DNA from: Terrilactibacillus tamarindi
GTDB taxonomy: Bacteria > Bacillota > Bacilli > Bacillales > Sporolactobacillaceae
DNA: 53,405 bases
Assembly: GCF_009718825.1 (NCBI RefSeq)
Contig: NZ_WNHB01000025.1
Coordinates: 1 to 53,405, forward strand
Reading direction: 5' to 3'
Made by a program: the position numbers and the translations under genes. Under the pieces are notes generated by a model, which saw only the letters and a program-made list of their open reading frames with translations, was not told the DNA's origin and did no database searches. Of this stretch, positions 20,909-31,855 are shown one piece after another (the stretch's first letter is position 1; each line of letters opens with the position of its first letter).

Positions 20909-21901
20909 TTGCAAGCGATCCTATTAGGTATCTTCGCGGCTTTTTTCTTTGCCGCCGCTTTTATTTTTAATCGGTCAATGGAACTTTCAGGAGGAAGTTG
21001 GATTTGGAGTGGTTCCTTGCGTTATTTTTTTATGGTCCCTTTTTTACTTCTTCTTGTTTTGATGAGACGAAATGTTCGTCAACTCTTGCTTGTTATGAAG
21101 GAAAATATAGGGGGGTGGGTTCTTTGGAGTTCGGTTGGTTTTGGTTTGTTTTACGCTCCTCTATGTTTGGCCTCTAGCTTTGCACCAGGTTGGTTAATCG
21201 CTGGAACTTGGCAAATCACGATTATCTCAGGCTCCTTACTAGCGCCCTTATTTTTCGAAATGATTCAGGGTCCTAATGGTCTGGTAAAAATCAGAGGTAA
21301 AATCCCTATAAAAGGGCTTTTCATGTCTTTGATCATTTTAATAGGAATTGCTCTAATTCAAGTTGAGCAAGCCAATCAATTTTCACTTAAAGATGTTTTA
21401 TTTGGCATTATTCCCGTCGTTGTAGCTTCATTTGCCTATCCACTTGGGAACAGAAAAATGATGGAAGTAAGCGGTGGTCGTTTAGATACTTATCAGAGGG
21501 TGCTAGGAATGACGCTGGCAAGTCTTCCATTTTGGCTGATTCTTTCTATATTCGGTCTTAGCACATCGGGAATGCCCAGCTTAAATCAAGTGGGGCAATC
21601 AATCATTGTCGCCATCAGCTCTGGAGTGATTGCCACCATTCTTTTCTTCAATGCGACAGACCGAGTACGAGGAAATATGCAAAAACTTGCAGCTGTGGAA
21701 GCGACTCAATCAATGGAAGTACTGTTTACCGTATTTGGAGAACTTGTTCTTTTATCTACTCCTCTTCCATCATTAATATCTTGGATTGGTATGTTTGTCA
21801 TAATGATTGGAATGGTGTTGCATAGCTATTTCTCCCATACAACAGGATTAACCGCAAAACAGAAAGCATTATCTAAACAAAAAAACACACAGATTAGTTA
21901 A
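20909..21901 (+). CDS. EmrE-type (DMT superfamily) multidrug/metabolite transporter
   Basis: The 330-residue integral membrane protein has about ten hydrophobic segments (first at residues 3-22, AILLGIFAAFFFAAAFIFNRSME) and matches the multidrug resistance efflux transporter group of the drug/metabolite superfamily. SYxxxNRKMMEVSGGRLDTYQR near 175-195 and a final pair of helices before a short Lys-rich tail fit the group. The substrate is unknown. A TTG start is chosen: TTGAGGTG lies 6 nt upstream and the first helix then begins at once; an ATG 54 bp earlier has no ribosome site and would add a non-hydrophobic leader. It is the only plus-strand gene in the 10-kb neighbourhood and is convergent with purD. 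Confidence 0.82.
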   Translation: MQAILLGIFAAFFFAAAFIFNRSMELSGGSWIWSGSLRYFFMVPFLLLLVLMRRNVRQLLLVMKENIGGWVLWSSVGFGLFYAPLCLASSFAPGWLIAGTWQITIISGSLLAPLFFEMIQGPNGLVKIRGKIPIKGLFMSLIILIGIALIQVEQANQFSLKDVLFGIIPVVVASFAYPLGNRKMMEVSGGRLDTYQRVLGMTLASLPFWLILSIFGLSTSGMPSLNQVGQSIIVAISSGVIATILFFNATDRVRGNMQKLAAVEATQSMEVLFTVFGELVLLSTPLPSLISWIGMFVIMIGMVLHSYFSHTTGLTAKQKALSKQKNTQIS

Positions 21902-21919
21902 ATGGTCTGTGTGTTTTTT
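21880..21919. terminator. Bidirectional terminator between transporter gene and purD
   Basis: A perfect 14-bp stem (AAAAAACACACAGA with TCTGTGTGTTTTTT) and a 12-nt loop give T tracts on both strands. It overlaps the transporter's stop codon and lies 10 nt after the purD stop. It therefore serves both convergent transcripts. Confidence 0.94.
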
Positions 21920-21929
21920 AATCTTTAAT

Positions 21930-23195
21930 TTAGATGAGAGCTTTCAATGCCCGGTGCCCGATATCCTTACGATAAAAGGTTGCATCACTTTCAATTTTTT
22001 TCATGCTTGCATTCACTTGGGCTTGAGCTTCTTGCAGTGTATCGGCGAGTTTGGCAACAAGAAGAACACGTCCCCCGTTTGTTACCCATTCATCGTTTAC
22101 TTTTTTCGTTCCGGCATGGAAGACTAAGGCTTCCCCGTTCAACTCGGCGAGATGAGGAATTACATTCCCCTTTTCATAGGCTTTTGGATAACCGCTTGAT
22201 GCAAGCACTGTCCCTAGAGCCACTTGATTAGTCCATGTCAATTCTGGTGTTTGACCCGCTAAAACATCTTCAATAGCTTGGACAAAATCAGATTCTAATC
22301 GGGGTAAAATAACTTGTGTTTCAGGATCTCCAAAACGGCAGTTGAATTCAATCACTTTTGGACCATTAGCTGTTAACATCAAGCCAGCATAGAGGATTCC
22401 TGTGAATGAACAGTTTTCTTTGACCATAGCTTTGGCTGTTGGAATCAAAATGGTTTGAATCGCTTCTTCAACGACTGAATCTGGAATTTGTGGAACCGGT
22501 GAATAAGCCCCCATACCCCCAGTATTTAAGCCTTTGTCTCCTTCGAATGCTCGTTTGTGATCTTGAGCGATAGCAAGTGGTACAACCGTTTCTCCGTTAA
22601 CGAGTGCCATTAAAGAAAATTCCTCGCCTTCAAGAAAATCTTCAATAACGACTTGGCTGCCTGCTTCACCAAAAGCGGCATCTTGCATAATTTCTTTCAG
22701 ACCTGCCTCGGCTTCTTCCTCTGTCATAGCCACGATAACGCCTTTTCCAGCTGCAAGACCATCGGCTTTCAAAACAATGGGTGCCCCTTTTTCAGCGATG
22801 TAATCTTTAGCTTTATCGTAGTCTGTAAAGGTTTGAAACTCGCTTGTTGGAATTTGATAGTTAGTCATTAATGTTTTAGCAAAATGCTTACTACCTTCAA
22901 TCTGAGCAGCAGCTTCGGTTGGCCCAAAAATTTTGAGACCTTCTTTTTTGAAATGATCCACAATGCCGTGTACAAGTGGAACTTCGGGACCCACCATTGT
23001 TAAATCAATCTCAGCTTCTTTCGCAAATTGACTAAGTCCGTCAAAATCTAAAACATCAATGGCTACGCATTCAGCCACATTTTTTATCCCATCACTACCT
23101 GGAGCCGCATATACTTTATCCACTTTTGGACTTTGTGCAAATTTCCAGGCAAGAACATGCTCTCTTCCGCCATTACCTACAACTAAAACCTTCAT
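21930..23195 (-). CDS. purD: Phosphoribosylamine-glycine ligase (GARS)
   Basis: PurD makes GAR from phosphoribosylamine, glycine and ATP, the second step of IMP synthesis. The 421-residue ATP-grasp protein begins MKVLVVGNGGREHVLAWKFAQSP and has LKADGLAAGKGVIVA (about 140-154), EEFLEGEEFSLMALV, GGMGAYSPVP (about 227-236) and LYAGLMLTANGPKVIEFNCRFGDPETQ (about 269-295). It is the last gene of the pur operon, as in B. subtilis, but an 87-bp gap with a terminator-like hairpin separates it from purH. AGGAGG precedes the ATG. Confidence 0.96.
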   Translation of the reverse strand: MKVLVVGNGGREHVLAWKFAQSPKVDKVYAAPGSDGIKNVAECVAIDVLDFDGLSQFAKEAEIDLTMVGPEVPLVHGIVDHFKKEGLKIFGPTEAAAQIEGSKHFAKTLMTNYQIPTSEFQTFTDYDKAKDYIAEKGAPIVLKADGLAAGKGVIVAMTEEEAEAGLKEIMQDAAFGEAGSQVVIEDFLEGEEFSLMALVNGETVVPLAIAQDHKRAFEGDKGLNTGGMGAYSPVPQIPDSVVEEAIQTILIPTAKAMVKENCSFTGILYAGLMLTANGPKVIEFNCRFGDPETQVILPRLESDFVQAIEDVLAGQTPELTWTNQVALGTVLASSGYPKAYEKGNVIPHLAELNGEALVFHAGTKKVNDEWVTNGGRVLLVAKLADTLQEAQAQVNASMKKIESDATFYRKDIGHRALKALI

Positions 23196-23223
23196 AATAA
23201 CCTCCTACACATTCGATGGTTAT

Positions 23224-23256
23224 AAAACCTCACCCAAACGGTTGCGGTGAGGTTTT
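23224..23256 (-). terminator. Terminator-like hairpin between purH and purD
   Basis: A perfect 11-bp stem (AAAACCTCACC/GGTGAGGTTTT) has an 11-nt loop. On the minus strand it ends GGTTTTATAACC, so its U tract is short. It lies 26 nt after the purH stop and 28 nt before the purD start, inside the operon. It may terminate partially or stabilise the upstream mRNA end. Confidence 0.6.
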
Positions 23257-23282
23257 TATGTTCGTATCGTGTTTTTCCTTAA

Positions 23283-24821
23283 TTAATGTTTAAAGTGACG
23301 AATTCCCGTCGTAACCATGGCGATGCCATATTTATCCGCCATATCGATTGAATCTTGGTCGCGAATCGAGCCGCCTGGTTGGATGATGGCTGTTACACCC
23401 GCTTTGGCTGCTTCTTCAACCGTATCATTCATTGGGAAAAAGGCATCAGATGAAAGAACCGATCCTTTAGCTTTCTCTCCCGCTTGCTCAATCGCGATTT
23501 TAGCTGCCCCAACACGATTCATTTGTCCTGCACCAATGCCAACCGTTTGATCATCTTTAACAAGAACAATCGCATTCGATTTGACATGTTTAACGACTTT
23601 CCAAGCAAATTTAAGTTGTTTCAATTCTTCTTCTGTTGGCTCGCGTTTGGTCACAACTTTAAGTTCAACACCTTCAAGACCTTTTGTATCGAGGTCTTGA
23701 ACGAGAAGTCCACCTCGTACCGAAGTATATTGAGGAACCGTTTTTTGATCATCTGTAAATTCAATTGTTAACAAACGAAGGTTCTTTTTCTTCTCTAGTA
23801 TATCGAGAGCTTCCTGAGTAAAGCTTGGTGCAATGACTATTTCAAGGAAGATTTTATGCAATTTTTCAGCAAGCTCAGCGTCTACTTCACGGTTAAGCGC
23901 GATGATGCCGCCAAAAATAGAGACCGGATCTGCATCAAAGGCTTTATCAAAAGCGGCGTTGATGGTTTCACCAATACCAATCCCACATGGATTCATATGC
24001 TTAACAGCAACAGCTGCTGGATCCTTAAATTCTTTCACAATACCAAGTGCGGCGTCAGCATCTTTAATATTATTGTATGAGAGCTCTTTCCCGTGTAATT
24101 GCTTAGCTTCAGAAATGGTAGAATGATTTTTTAATGGTTCGCTATAGAAGGCTGCACTTTGGTGAGGATTTTCACCGTAACGAAGAGCTTGTTTCTTTTC
24201 ATAAGTGACCGTTAATTTTTCAGGATATTCTTCGCCCACTTGTTTCGTAAAGTAATCGGCAATTAGTGCATCGTAAGCCGCGGTATGACGGAAAACTTTT
24301 GCGGCAAGTTTTTGCTTTAGTTCAAATGGCACTTCACCTTCATCATTCATAGCTTCGAGAACAGTATCGTAGTCAGATGGATCGCAGACAACCGCAACGT
24401 CTCGATGGTTTTTCGCTGCTGATCGGAGCATGCTAGGCCCGCCAATATCAATATTTTCAACCGCATCAGCATAGGCTACATCTGGACGAGAAATGGTTTC
24501 TTTGAATGGATAGAGGTTCACCACAACAAAATCAATCGGATGAATGTTATGTTCTTTAATCGTTTTGACATGCTCTGGATTTTCTCTAACAGCAAGTAAG
24601 CCACCATGAATCATGGGATGAAGTGTTTTCACACGACCATCAAGAATTTCTGGAAAACCTGTGACTTCGTCCACTGTTTTGACTGGAATACCATTGTCGT
24701 CAAACAATCTTTTTGTTCCGCCAGTTGAAATGATTTCAATGTTCTTTTCAACGAGTTTTTTTACAAATGGAATTAATCCTGTTTTGTCAGATACGCTGAT
24801 TAGAGCTCTTTTTGCCGTCAT
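23283..24821 (-). CDS. purH: Bifunctional AICAR formyltransferase/IMP cyclohydrolase
   Basis: PurH carries out the last two steps to IMP. The 512-residue protein has the N-terminal MGS-like cyclohydrolase ([47 protein letters not shown], about residues 5-80) and the C-terminal formyltransferase ([14 protein letters not shown] about 212-225, [13 protein letters not shown] about 271-283, [11 protein letters not shown] about 430-440, [19 protein letters not shown] and [13 protein letters not shown] near the end). Its ATG overlaps the purN stop (ATGA). Length is normal for the family. Confidence 0.97.
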   Translation of the reverse strand: MTAKRALISVSDKTGLIPFVKKLVEKNIEIISTGGTKRLFDDNGIPVKTVDEVTGFPEILDGRVKTLHPMIHGGLLAVRENPEHVKTIKEHNIHPIDFVVVNLYPFKETISRPDVAYADAVENIDIGGPSMLRSAAKNHRDVAVVCDPSDYDTVLEAMNDEGEVPFELKQKLAAKVFRHTAAYDALIADYFTKQVGEEYPEKLTVTYEKKQALRYGENPHQSAAFYSEPLKNHSTISEAKQLHGKELSYNNIKDADAALGIVKEFKDPAAVAVKHMNPCGIGIGETINAAFDKAFDADPVSIFGGIIALNREVDAELAEKLHKIFLEIVIAPSFTQEALDILEKKKNLRLLTIEFTDDQKTVPQYTSVRGGLLVQDLDTKGLEGVELKVVTKREPTEEELKQLKFAWKVVKHVKSNAIVLVKDDQTVGIGAGQMNRVGAAKIAIEQAGEKAKGSVLSSDAFFPMNDTVEEAAKAGVTAIIQPGGSIRDQDSIDMADKYGIAMVTTGIRHFKH

Positions 24822-25405
24822 TTACAAATCTTCCTTCCTTTTGTCTCTAATAATCTCGCTATGGTTTTTGGGTAGAGTTCATGTTCTGTTTCGTGCATTC
24901 GTTCGGTTAGTGTTTCAATCGTATCGTCTTCACGGATATCGACCGCTGCTTGAGCAATGATGGGACCTGAATCGACCCCTTCATCTACATAGTGAACGGT
25001 GATTCCAGTAATTTTGACACCTTTTTCAAAGGCTTGTTCAATCGCATGTAAGCCAGGGAATGAGGGTAGCAAGGACGGGTGGATATTGATGATTCGTCCT
25101 TGGTATGCCTCTAAAAGCGTGTTACCAATAATCCTCATATAGCCTGCTAGAATTATATAATCAATATCATGACGTTGACATAAGGAGACAATAGCTTCTT
25201 CAAATGCTTGTTTAGTTCCATAATCCTTAAAGGTAAAGGTATGAGCTTCAATGTTCGCTTTGGCTGCACGTTCTAAGACATAGGCATTTTTCTGATCACA
25301 GATGAGTAAGGGGATCTCCGCATCAAGTTGCCCCTTGTTAACGGCATCAACAATCGCTTGAAAGTTACTTCCATTTCCTGATGCAAACAGGGCAAGCTTA
25401 GGCAT
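24818..25405 (-). CDS. purN: Phosphoribosylglycinamide formyltransferase
   Basis: PurN transfers formyl from 10-formyl-THF to GAR. The 195-residue protein has the family blocks [18 protein letters not shown] (residues 4-21), [15 protein letters not shown] (about 85-99), [48 protein letters not shown] (about 105-152), including the catalytic Asn-His and Asp. Coupled translation is indicated: its ATG overlaps the purM 3' end by 8 bp, and its stop overlaps the purH start by 4 bp. Confidence 0.97.
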   Translation of the reverse strand: MPKLALFASGNGSNFQAIVDAVNKGQLDAEIPLLICDQKNAYVLERAAKANIEAHTFTFKDYGTKQAFEEAIVSLCQRHDIDYIILAGYMRIIGNTLLEAYQGRIINIHPSLLPSFPGLHAIEQAFEKGVKITGITVHYVDEGVDSGPIIAQAAVDIREDDTIETLTERMHETEHELYPKTIARLLETKGRKICK

Positions 25406-26435
25406 GTGTTAAACCTTCCAATCTTAATCCAGGTTCATTTGTCACTTCACCAATAACATAAGGGGTTTCACCTAATGATTTCAAATGATCAAGAGCCTCT
25501 TCTTTTCGATCAGCTGGTACAGCAAAAACCATTCCAATTCCCATGTTAAACGTGTTATAGACATCTTCATCATTTAATTGACCTTTATCAATTAACCAAT
25601 CAAAGATCGGAAGTTTCGGCCAAGCTTGAGTGTTGATCACAGCTCCAATACCTTCTGGGAACATACGTGGGACATTTTCATATAATCCACCACCAGTAAT
25701 ATGCGCGATCCCTTTTACTTGAGTCGCGTTAATCAAACTTAAAGCTGTTTTAACATAGATTTTTGTTGGTGTTAAAATGACATCAGCCACCGTTTGATTC
25801 GTTCCTTCAAAAACATCTGAGAAAGAAACACCTGCATCTTTAATAATTTTACGAACAAGTGAATAACCATTACTATGAATACCCGAAGAAGGAAGTCCGA
25901 TTAAAACATCCCCTGGTTTTATCGTTTCACCTGTTAAACGTTTTGATTTTTCCACAACACCGACAGAAAAACCAGCAAGGTCATAATCTGATTCCCCATA
26001 CATACCCGGCATTTCAGCTGTTTCACCGCCGATTAAGGCACAGCCTGCTTGTTCACACCCGTCAGCAACACCTTTAACAATGGCCTCAATCTTCTCAGGG
26101 TTAAGTCCGCCGCAAGCAATGTAATCAAGAAAATAGAGAGGTTCTGCACCTTGGGTGACAATGTCATTGACGCACATGGCGACGGCGTCTATACCGATGG
26201 TGTCGTGGCGATTCGTTTCAATCGCCACCATCAATTTTGTACCAACTCCATCGGTTCCTGAAACAAGGACAGGTTCTTTAACGTTGACAGCGGATAAATC
26301 AATCGCACCGCCAAATCCGCCGAGTCCCCCAAGAACCTCTGGTCTGAATGTACGTTTCACATGTTGTTTGATGCGGTCAACGGCTTCATAGCCTGCTGTT
26401 ATATCTACACCCGCTTGTTTATATGCGTTTGACAT
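25398..26435 (-). CDS. purM: Phosphoribosylformylglycinamidine cyclo-ligase (AIRS)
   Basis: PurM closes FGAM to AIR using ATP. The 345-residue protein has [11 protein letters not shown] (about residues 37-47), [10 protein letters not shown] (about 58-67), [24 protein letters not shown] (about 84-107), [11 protein letters not shown] and [16 protein letters not shown]. The start is set at 26435: AAGGGAGG, formed by the last purF codons, lies 6 nt before it, whereas an ATG 6 bp earlier directly abuts that site. The gap to the purF stop is then only 2 nt. Confidence 0.95.
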   Translation of the reverse strand: MSNAYKQAGVDITAGYEAVDRIKQHVKRTFRPEVLGGLGGFGGAIDLSAVNVKEPVLVSGTDGVGTKLMVAIETNRHDTIGIDAVAMCVNDIVTQGAEPLYFLDYIACGGLNPEKIEAIVKGVADGCEQAGCALIGGETAEMPGMYGESDYDLAGFSVGVVEKSKRLTGETIKPGDVLIGLPSSGIHSNGYSLVRKIIKDAGVSFSDVFEGTNQTVADVILTPTKIYVKTALSLINATQVKGIAHITGGGLYENVPRMFPEGIGAVINTQAWPKLPIFDWLIDKGQLNDEDVYNTFNMGIGMVFAVPADRKEEALDHLKSLGETPYVIGEVTNEPGLRLEGLTHA

Positions 26436-26437
26436 GG

Positions 26438-27871
26438 TCATCCTCCCTTAGACACCAGTAAATCTTTTTCATGAGGCAGAGCTGTTTCAGGTGAAATGTG
26501 CGTTGGGTATTCCCCTGTAAAGCAAGCCATACATTGTCCACAGTTTTTCATCGCTGGGTTACGTCCAATCGCTTCCTGCATGCCTGATGTACTTAAGAAT
26601 ACAAGAGAATCAGCCCCAATTTCCTCACAAATCTCATCAACGCTATATTTAGACGCGATCAACTCTGATGAAGAGGATGTATCAATCCCATAAAAACATG
26701 GATGTTTAATCGGTGGGGAACTAATACGGACATGGACTTCTTTTGCCCCAGCATCCCGAAGCATTTGAACAATTCGTCTGCTTGTTGTTCCACGAACGAT
26801 TGAATCATCGATCATAACGACACGTTTTCCTTCAACAATCCCTCGTACAGGAGAAAGTTTCATTTTGACCCCTTGCTCACGTAATTCTTGTGAAGGTTGA
26901 ATAAATGTTCGACCAACATAACGGTTTTTAATCATGCCTAACTCATAAGGGATCCCTGTTGCTTCAGCATAGCCAATCGCAGCTGAGATACTAGAGTCCG
27001 GAACACCCGTTACGACATCTGCTTCAACGGGCGCTTCTTTTGCCAATTGGATACCGAGATTTTTTCGAGCGGCATGGACATTAATTCCTTCAATGTCACT
27101 ATCCGGTCTTGAAAAGTAAATGTATTCCATACTACAAATGGCAGGTTCAACTTCTGTTGTAAACATATCACTATGCAGACCCTCGTCATTGATGACGATA
27201 ACTTCACCTGGTTTTACGTTACGGATAAAGGTTGCGCCAATGAGGTCAAACGCACAGGTTTCTGAAGCCACCACCCATGCATCTCCCAAACGACCGAGAG
27301 ATAAAGGCCGTAACCCGTTTGGATCAAGAGCCGCAATGAGTTCATTTTCGGTTAAAAGAACGAAAGCAAAAGCTCCACTCACCACGTTTAATGCCGCCTT
27401 TAGATTATCTTTAAACGTATGTGAAATACCTCGTTTAATCAAGTGGGCAAGAACTTCCGTATCTGACGTTGATTGAAAGATACTTCCTTTAGATTCTAAA
27501 TCACGCTTAATCTCTTCCGCATTAGTTAAATTACCATTGTGGGCAAGAGACAAAGTATCCGTTTGGGAACGAAAAACTAATGGTTGAACATTTGCAAGAC
27601 TATTTCCGCCAGAGGTTGAATAACGCACGTGTCCAATAGCGCCATAACCGACAAGTTCATCTAAATCTTTTGGTGCAAAGACATCATTGACGAGACCAAG
27701 ACCTTTATGATCGCGTACTTTTTTCCCATCTGTGACAGCAATACCCGCACCTTCTTGACCACGGTGTTGAAGGCTATGCAAACCATAGTAGGTTAGTTTT
27801 GCCGCATGACTATGTCCCCAAATACCAAAGACGCCACATTCTTCGTTTAATTCTCTGTCTTCATAAAACAT
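26438..27871 (-). CDS. purF: Amidophosphoribosyltransferase
   Basis: PurF commits PRPP to purine synthesis. The 477-residue protein is of the B. subtilis type: an 11-residue propeptide ([11 protein letters not shown]) before the N-terminal nucleophile Cys12 (CGVFGIWGH), a class II glutaminase domain ([20 protein letters not shown], about 30-110), and a PRTase domain with [26 protein letters not shown]. Four cysteines in AICSMEY, KHPCFYG and NCGQCMAC match the 4Fe-4S ligands. It overlaps the purL 3' end by 25 bp. Nucleotide feedback and oxygen sensitivity are known for the family. Confidence 0.97.
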   Translation of the reverse strand: MFYEDRELNEECGVFGIWGHSHAAKLTYYGLHSLQHRGQEGAGIAVTDGKKVRDHKGLGLVNDVFAPKDLDELVGYGAIGHVRYSTSGGNSLANVQPLVFRSQTDTLSLAHNGNLTNAEEIKRDLESKGSIFQSTSDTEVLAHLIKRGISHTFKDNLKAALNVVSGAFAFVLLTENELIAALDPNGLRPLSLGRLGDAWVVASETCAFDLIGATFIRNVKPGEVIVINDEGLHSDMFTTEVEPAICSMEYIYFSRPDSDIEGINVHAARKNLGIQLAKEAPVEADVVTGVPDSSISAAIGYAEATGIPYELGMIKNRYVGRTFIQPSQELREQGVKMKLSPVRGIVEGKRVVMIDDSIVRGTTSRRIVQMLRDAGAKEVHVRISSPPIKHPCFYGIDTSSSSELIASKYSVDEICEEIGADSLVFLSTSGMQEAIGRNPAMKNCGQCMACFTGEYPTHISPETALPHEKDLLVSKGG

Positions 27872-30066
27872 GTCAGTGCCCCTTTCCAGGCTTTTTCGAG
27901 TTCAACTGGATTCACCGTCACGACATCATTTTTACTTGAAAATTGTATACTTTGTTTATCCGTTACATGTCCTAAGAAAATAGCATCGTTAACGATTGCT
28001 TCGAAAGCTTCTCGGTTTTCCTCAGTTACAGATACGAGGAAACGAGATTGTGTTTCACTGAATAGTTCAATAGCAAGATCATTAGCGAGTTCAACTTCAG
28101 CCCCAAGACCCGTACCAAATACGGATTCAGCTAGAGCCACACCTAGACCACCATCGGATAAATCGTGAGCAGATTGAACATATCCTGATTGGATAGCTTC
28201 TAACAATTGAGCTTGACGTTGCTCTTCAATAGCTAAATCAAGTGCAGGTGCCTTTCCAAAAGCGTTTCCTTCTTGTAATAGTTGAATGGCACTTCCACCA
28301 AACGATCCATCAGCTTTACCAATCACATAAATCGCATCGCCAGCTTGTTTAAATTCAGAAGTCGTCACATGATCAATGTCTTTAATTAAACCTACCATAC
28401 CGACAACTGGCGTTGGATCAATCGCATGTTTATTTGTTTCATTATATAAAGAGACATTTCCACTGATAACAGGGGTATTAAGCGATAGACAAGCATCTGA
28501 CATGCCTTTTGCTGCTTGTTCAATTTCCCAGAATACTTCAGGTTTTTCAGGGTTACCAAAGTTTAAGCAATCTGTAATCGCAAGCGGTAGTCCACCCGAG
28601 CAGACAATATTACGCGCTGCTTCACTTACGGCAATTTGTCCACCAACTAAAGGATCAAGAGCAAGATATTTTGCGTTACAATCGGTTGTCATCGCAAGCG
28701 CCTTACGTGTACCACGGATACGAACGACCGCAGCATCTGAACCTGGTGCAACCACTGTATTCGTTTGAACCATGTGGTCATATTGACGATAAACCCATTC
28801 TTTGCTTGCAATGGTTGGTAAGCTCACAAGTTTAGTGAGTGTTTCTTGAATATTGTCTACTTGTGGTTTCCAAGGAGCCATCGTTTGATTTTCACGATAT
28901 TTCGCAGGTTCCTCTGATGGCATATGGTAAACTGGAGCATCTTCTGCCAAGGCATCGACAGGTACTTCAGCCACTATTTCACCTTTGTGCTCTAGACGAA
29001 GAACTTTTTCTTCAATGACTTCACCGACTGTCACTGCGTGTAAGCCCCATTTTTCAAAAATCGCCGTAATTTCATCTTCACGGCCTTTTTTAACAACGAT
29101 TAACATCCGTTCTTGAGATTCAGAAAGCATCATTTCATATGGTGTCATGTTCGTTTCACGCTGAGGAATATCATCAAGGTTCATATGAATCCCCATGCCT
29201 GCTTTACTTGCCATCTCACTTGATGATGAAACAAGACCAGCAGCCCCCATATCTTGAATACCGACAAGGGCATCATGCTTAATTAATTCAAGACAAGCTT
29301 CAAGTAAAAGTTTTTCCATGAAAGGGTCGCCCACTTGGACCGCTGAACGCTCTGCATCTTCTGTTAACTCTTCAGAAGCAAACGTTGCGCCATGGATTCC
29401 ATCGCGACCGGTTGTTGCTCCTACATACATGACTGTGTTTCCAAGTCCACGGGCTTGGCCCACTTGGATATCTTCATGGTTGATGAGTCCCACGCACATG
29501 GCATTAACTAAAGGATTTTCATTGTAACAAGGATCAAAGGCAATTTCACCGCCAACGGTTGGAATCCCAATACAGTTCCCATAGCCTGCGATACCCGCTA
29601 CGATTTGTTCAAATAAATATTTAACACGAGGAATCGAAGGGTCACCGAATCTTAAAGAATTGAGCATCGCAATCGGTCTTGCTCCCATTGAGAATACATC
29701 ACGAATGATTCCACCTACGCCTGTTGCTGCACCTTGATAGGGTTCAACCGCTGAAGGGTGGTTGTGACTTTCAATTTTAAAAGCGACAGCTTGACCATCA
29801 CCGATATCGACAATTCCTGCACCTTCACCAGGTCCTTGAAGCACTTGTTTCCCTTTGGTTGGGAAGGTTTTTAAAACAGGTTTCGATGTTTTATAACTGC
29901 AATGTTCAGACCACATGACTGAGAAAAGACCTGTTTCGGTATAATTTGGTCTTCTACCGAGGATGTTTTTCACATTTTCATATTCTTTTTCTGAAAGTCC
30001 CATTTTACGATAGACTTTATCTTGTTCTATCTGTTCTGGTGACGGTTCAAGATGTGTAAGCGGCAT
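27847..30066 (-). CDS. purL: FGAM synthase subunit II
   Basis: PurL converts FGAR to FGAM with ammonia delivered by PurQ and assembly through PurS. The 739-residue short form (as in Bacillus, lacking the fused PurS/PurQ parts of the E. coli enzyme) has [13 protein letters not shown] (about residues 47-59), [37 protein letters not shown] (about 97-133), [22 protein letters not shown] and [27 protein letters not shown]. It overlaps purQ by 20 bp and purF by 25 bp. Confidence 0.97.
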   Translation of the reverse strand: MPLTHLEPSPEQIEQDKVYRKMGLSEKEYENVKNILGRRPNYTETGLFSVMWSEHCSYKTSKPVLKTFPTKGKQVLQGPGEGAGIVDIGDGQAVAFKIESHNHPSAVEPYQGAATGVGGIIRDVFSMGARPIAMLNSLRFGDPSIPRVKYLFEQIVAGIAGYGNCIGIPTVGGEIAFDPCYNENPLVNAMCVGLINHEDIQVGQARGLGNTVMYVGATTGRDGIHGATFASEELTEDAERSAVQVGDPFMEKLLLEACLELIKHDALVGIQDMGAAGLVSSSSEMASKAGMGIHMNLDDIPQRETNMTPYEMMLSESQERMLIVVKKGREDEITAIFEKWGLHAVTVGEVIEEKVLRLEHKGEIVAEVPVDALAEDAPVYHMPSEEPAKYRENQTMAPWKPQVDNIQETLTKLVSLPTIASKEWVYRQYDHMVQTNTVVAPGSDAAVVRIRGTRKALAMTTDCNAKYLALDPLVGGQIAVSEAARNIVCSGGLPLAITDCLNFGNPEKPEVFWEIEQAAKGMSDACLSLNTPVISGNVSLYNETNKHAIDPTPVVGMVGLIKDIDHVTTSEFKQAGDAIYVIGKADGSFGGSAIQLLQEGNAFGKAPALDLAIEEQRQAQLLEAIQSGYVQSAHDLSDGGLGVALAESVFGTGLGAEVELANDLAIELFSETQSRFLVSVTEENREAFEAIVNDAIFLGHVTDKQSIQFSSKNDVVTVNPVELEKAWKGALTCFMKTEN

Positions 30067-30736
30067 GGTAGTCCCTCCAGTGTTTTAAAATGGATTGAAA
30101 AAGTTTAAGTCCATCATCATTGCCAAGCACAAGATCTGCAGCTCGTTCAGGGTGAGGCATCATTCCGAGAACATTGCCTTCTTTGTTAACAATCCCTGCA
30201 ATATCTGCAAGAGAGCCGTTCGGATTCTGGCTGTCATACGTAAAGACGATTTGATTGTTCGCTTTTAATTCAGCAAGAGTTTCCTCATTACAGTAATAGT
30301 TCCCTTCACCATGAGCAATCGGAATTTGAATAATTTCATCTTGCTTGTATTCAGAAGTAAATTGGGTGTTAGGATTGACTACTTTTAAAGGCACCGTTTC
30401 ACAAATAAATTTCAAATCACGATTTCGAAGCATCGCACCCGGAAGAAGTCCTGCTTCTAATAAAATTTGAAAACCATTGCAAACTCCTAAAACCGGTTTG
30501 CCCTCTTTTGCTGCTTGTATAACAGCTGGCATGATGTTAGCAAATCTCGCAATGGCACCTGAACGAAGATAATCCCCGTAAGAGAAACCACCTGGGATTA
30601 AAACCGCATCAAAACCGTCGAGTGATGTTTCTGTGTGCCAGACGTATTCAACTTCTTCGCCGAGTCCTTCTTTAATGGCATAAAACATATCTTGATCGCA
30701 GTTTGAACCTGGGAAAACAATCACCGCAGCTTTCAC
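30047..30736 (-). CDS. purQ: FGAM synthase subunit I (glutaminase)
   Basis: PurQ hydrolyses glutamine and passes ammonia to PurL. The 229-residue class I amidotransferase has [13 protein letters not shown] (residues 5-17), [20 protein letters not shown] (about 47-66), [20 protein letters not shown] (nucleophile Cys near 86), [10 protein letters not shown] and a C-terminal His/Glu pair in GMMPHPERA. The start is GTG, overlapping the purS stop as GTGA; GGAGG lies in the preceding purS end. No irregularity was seen. Confidence 0.96.
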   Translation of the reverse strand: MKAAVIVFPGSNCDQDMFYAIKEGLGEEVEYVWHTETSLDGFDAVLIPGGFSYGDYLRSGAIARFANIMPAVIQAAKEGKPVLGVCNGFQILLEAGLLPGAMLRNRDLKFICETVPLKVVNPNTQFTSEYKQDEIIQIPIAHGEGNYYCNEETLAELKANNQIVFTYDSQNPNGSLADIAGIVNKEGNVLGMMPHPERAADLVLGNDDGLKLFQSILKHWRDYHAAYTS

Positions 30737-30984
30737 GATTGGACCTCCTCAAGCACCTCATAACGGTAATTTTCGATAACGGTATTGGCTAGCATTTTGT
30801 CACAAAGTTCTTCAATTTGTTGATGAAGATTAGCTGAATCTTCTATTTCCAATTCAATATATTTACCGATACGAACGTCATTGACATTTTTATAGTCCAT
30901 ATTGTGAAGAGATTCCTTAACCGCCTGTCCTTGGGGATCGAGTACACTTTCTTTTAATGTGATAAATACTTTCACCTTTTTCAT
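30733..30984 (-). CDS. purS: FGAM synthase subunit PurS
   Basis: PurS is the small bridging subunit of the PurLQS complex. The 83-residue protein has the typical [27 protein letters not shown] start and [15 protein letters not shown] middle (about 34-48). Its ATG overlaps the purC stop (ATGA), and its own stop overlaps the purQ GTG. Length is normal. Confidence 0.96.
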   Translation of the reverse strand: MKKVKVFITLKESVLDPQGQAVKESLHNMDYKNVNDVRIGKYIELEIEDSANLHQQIEELCDKMLANTVIENYRYEVLEEVQS

Positions 30985-31694
30985 TTTTGAAGAGCCTCCA
31001 GTCTATTGAGTAATTTTTCATAAGTTTGAGGTAAGTCAGCAAGTCCACGACGAAAGACGTCTTTATCTAATTTTTCTTGAGTTGTTTTGTCCCATAACCG
31101 GCAAGTATCTGGTGAAATTTCATCTGCTAAAACAACTTTTCCAGTTGTGGTTAACGTACCAAATTCAAGTTTAAAATCGACGAGAGTAATATCGATGTCA
31201 TCAAAGAGTTGAATGAGAACTTGATTGACACTAAGCGCCTGCCTGCGAATATCTTCCAATTGTTCAGGTGTCGCAATGGAAAGCATGCTAATGTGATCAT
31301 CGTTGATCATTGGATCGCCAAGTTCATCATTTTTGTAATACCACTCAATAATCGGTTCCTTGATTTTAACGCCTTCTTCAATGCCAAGACGTTTCGATAA
31401 GCTACCTGCTACAACATTCCGAACGACAACTTCTAGTGGAATGATTTTGACGGCTTTAACAAGTTGGTCTGTTTCAGTCAAACGTTTGACAAAGTGACTT
31501 TCAATGCCATGGTCTTTTAACTCTTCAAAAAGTTTTGAGCAGATTAAATTGTTTAAACGACCTTTTCCTGGCAAAGTCGCTTTTTTCTTTCCATTAAATG
31601 CTGTCGCTTCGTCTTTATATTGAACATGGAGTAATTCTGGATTTTCTGTATCATAGATTTTCTTGGCTTTACCTTCATATAATAGCTGACTCAT
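30981..31694 (-). CDS. purC: SAICAR synthetase
   Basis: PurC joins aspartate to CAIR using ATP. The 237-residue protein has LLYEGKAKKIYDTE (residues 4-17), FNGKKKATLPGKGRLNNLICSKLFEEL (about 33-59), PLEVVVRNVVAGSLSKRLG (about 89-107), LVDFKLEFG and LADEISPDTCRLWD (about 190-203). The ATG at 31694 (MSQLLYEGK) is preferred over an in-frame TTG 24 bp upstream: it matches the family start and has AAGGGGTTGAAGG before it. A 161-bp gap with a hairpin separates it from purB. Confidence 0.95.
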   Translation of the reverse strand: MSQLLYEGKAKKIYDTENPELLHVQYKDEATAFNGKKKATLPGKGRLNNLICSKLFEELKDHGIESHFVKRLTETDQLVKAVKIIPLEVVVRNVVAGSLSKRLGIEEGVKIKEPIIEWYYKNDELGDPMINDDHISMLSIATPEQLEDIRRQALSVNQVLIQLFDDIDITLVDFKLEFGTLTTTGKVVLADEISPDTCRLWDKTTQEKLDKDVFRRGLADLPQTYEKLLNRLEALQK

Positions 31695-31818
31695 AACCTT
31701 CAACCCCTTAAATCTCAATATGGAGAAATTTTTATTTAAAAAAGTTCATAGCTTAGTAAACTTAGACTGCTGAATTCATTCTTTTAAATATTGTGAATTT
31801 TCCTCGATAAGATGATGG

Positions 31819-31844
31819 TATCCCCATGTTAATCCATGGGGATA
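31819..31844. other. Intra-operon hairpin between purB and purC
   Basis: A perfect 10-bp inverted repeat (TATCCCCATG/CATGGGGATA) encloses a 6-nt loop. It lies 11 nt after the purB stop. There is no U tract on the minus strand, so it is not a standard terminator; mRNA processing or stabilisation is possible. Nothing else was seen in the gap. Confidence 0.55.
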
Positions 31845-31855
31845 TCTTTTCGTGC

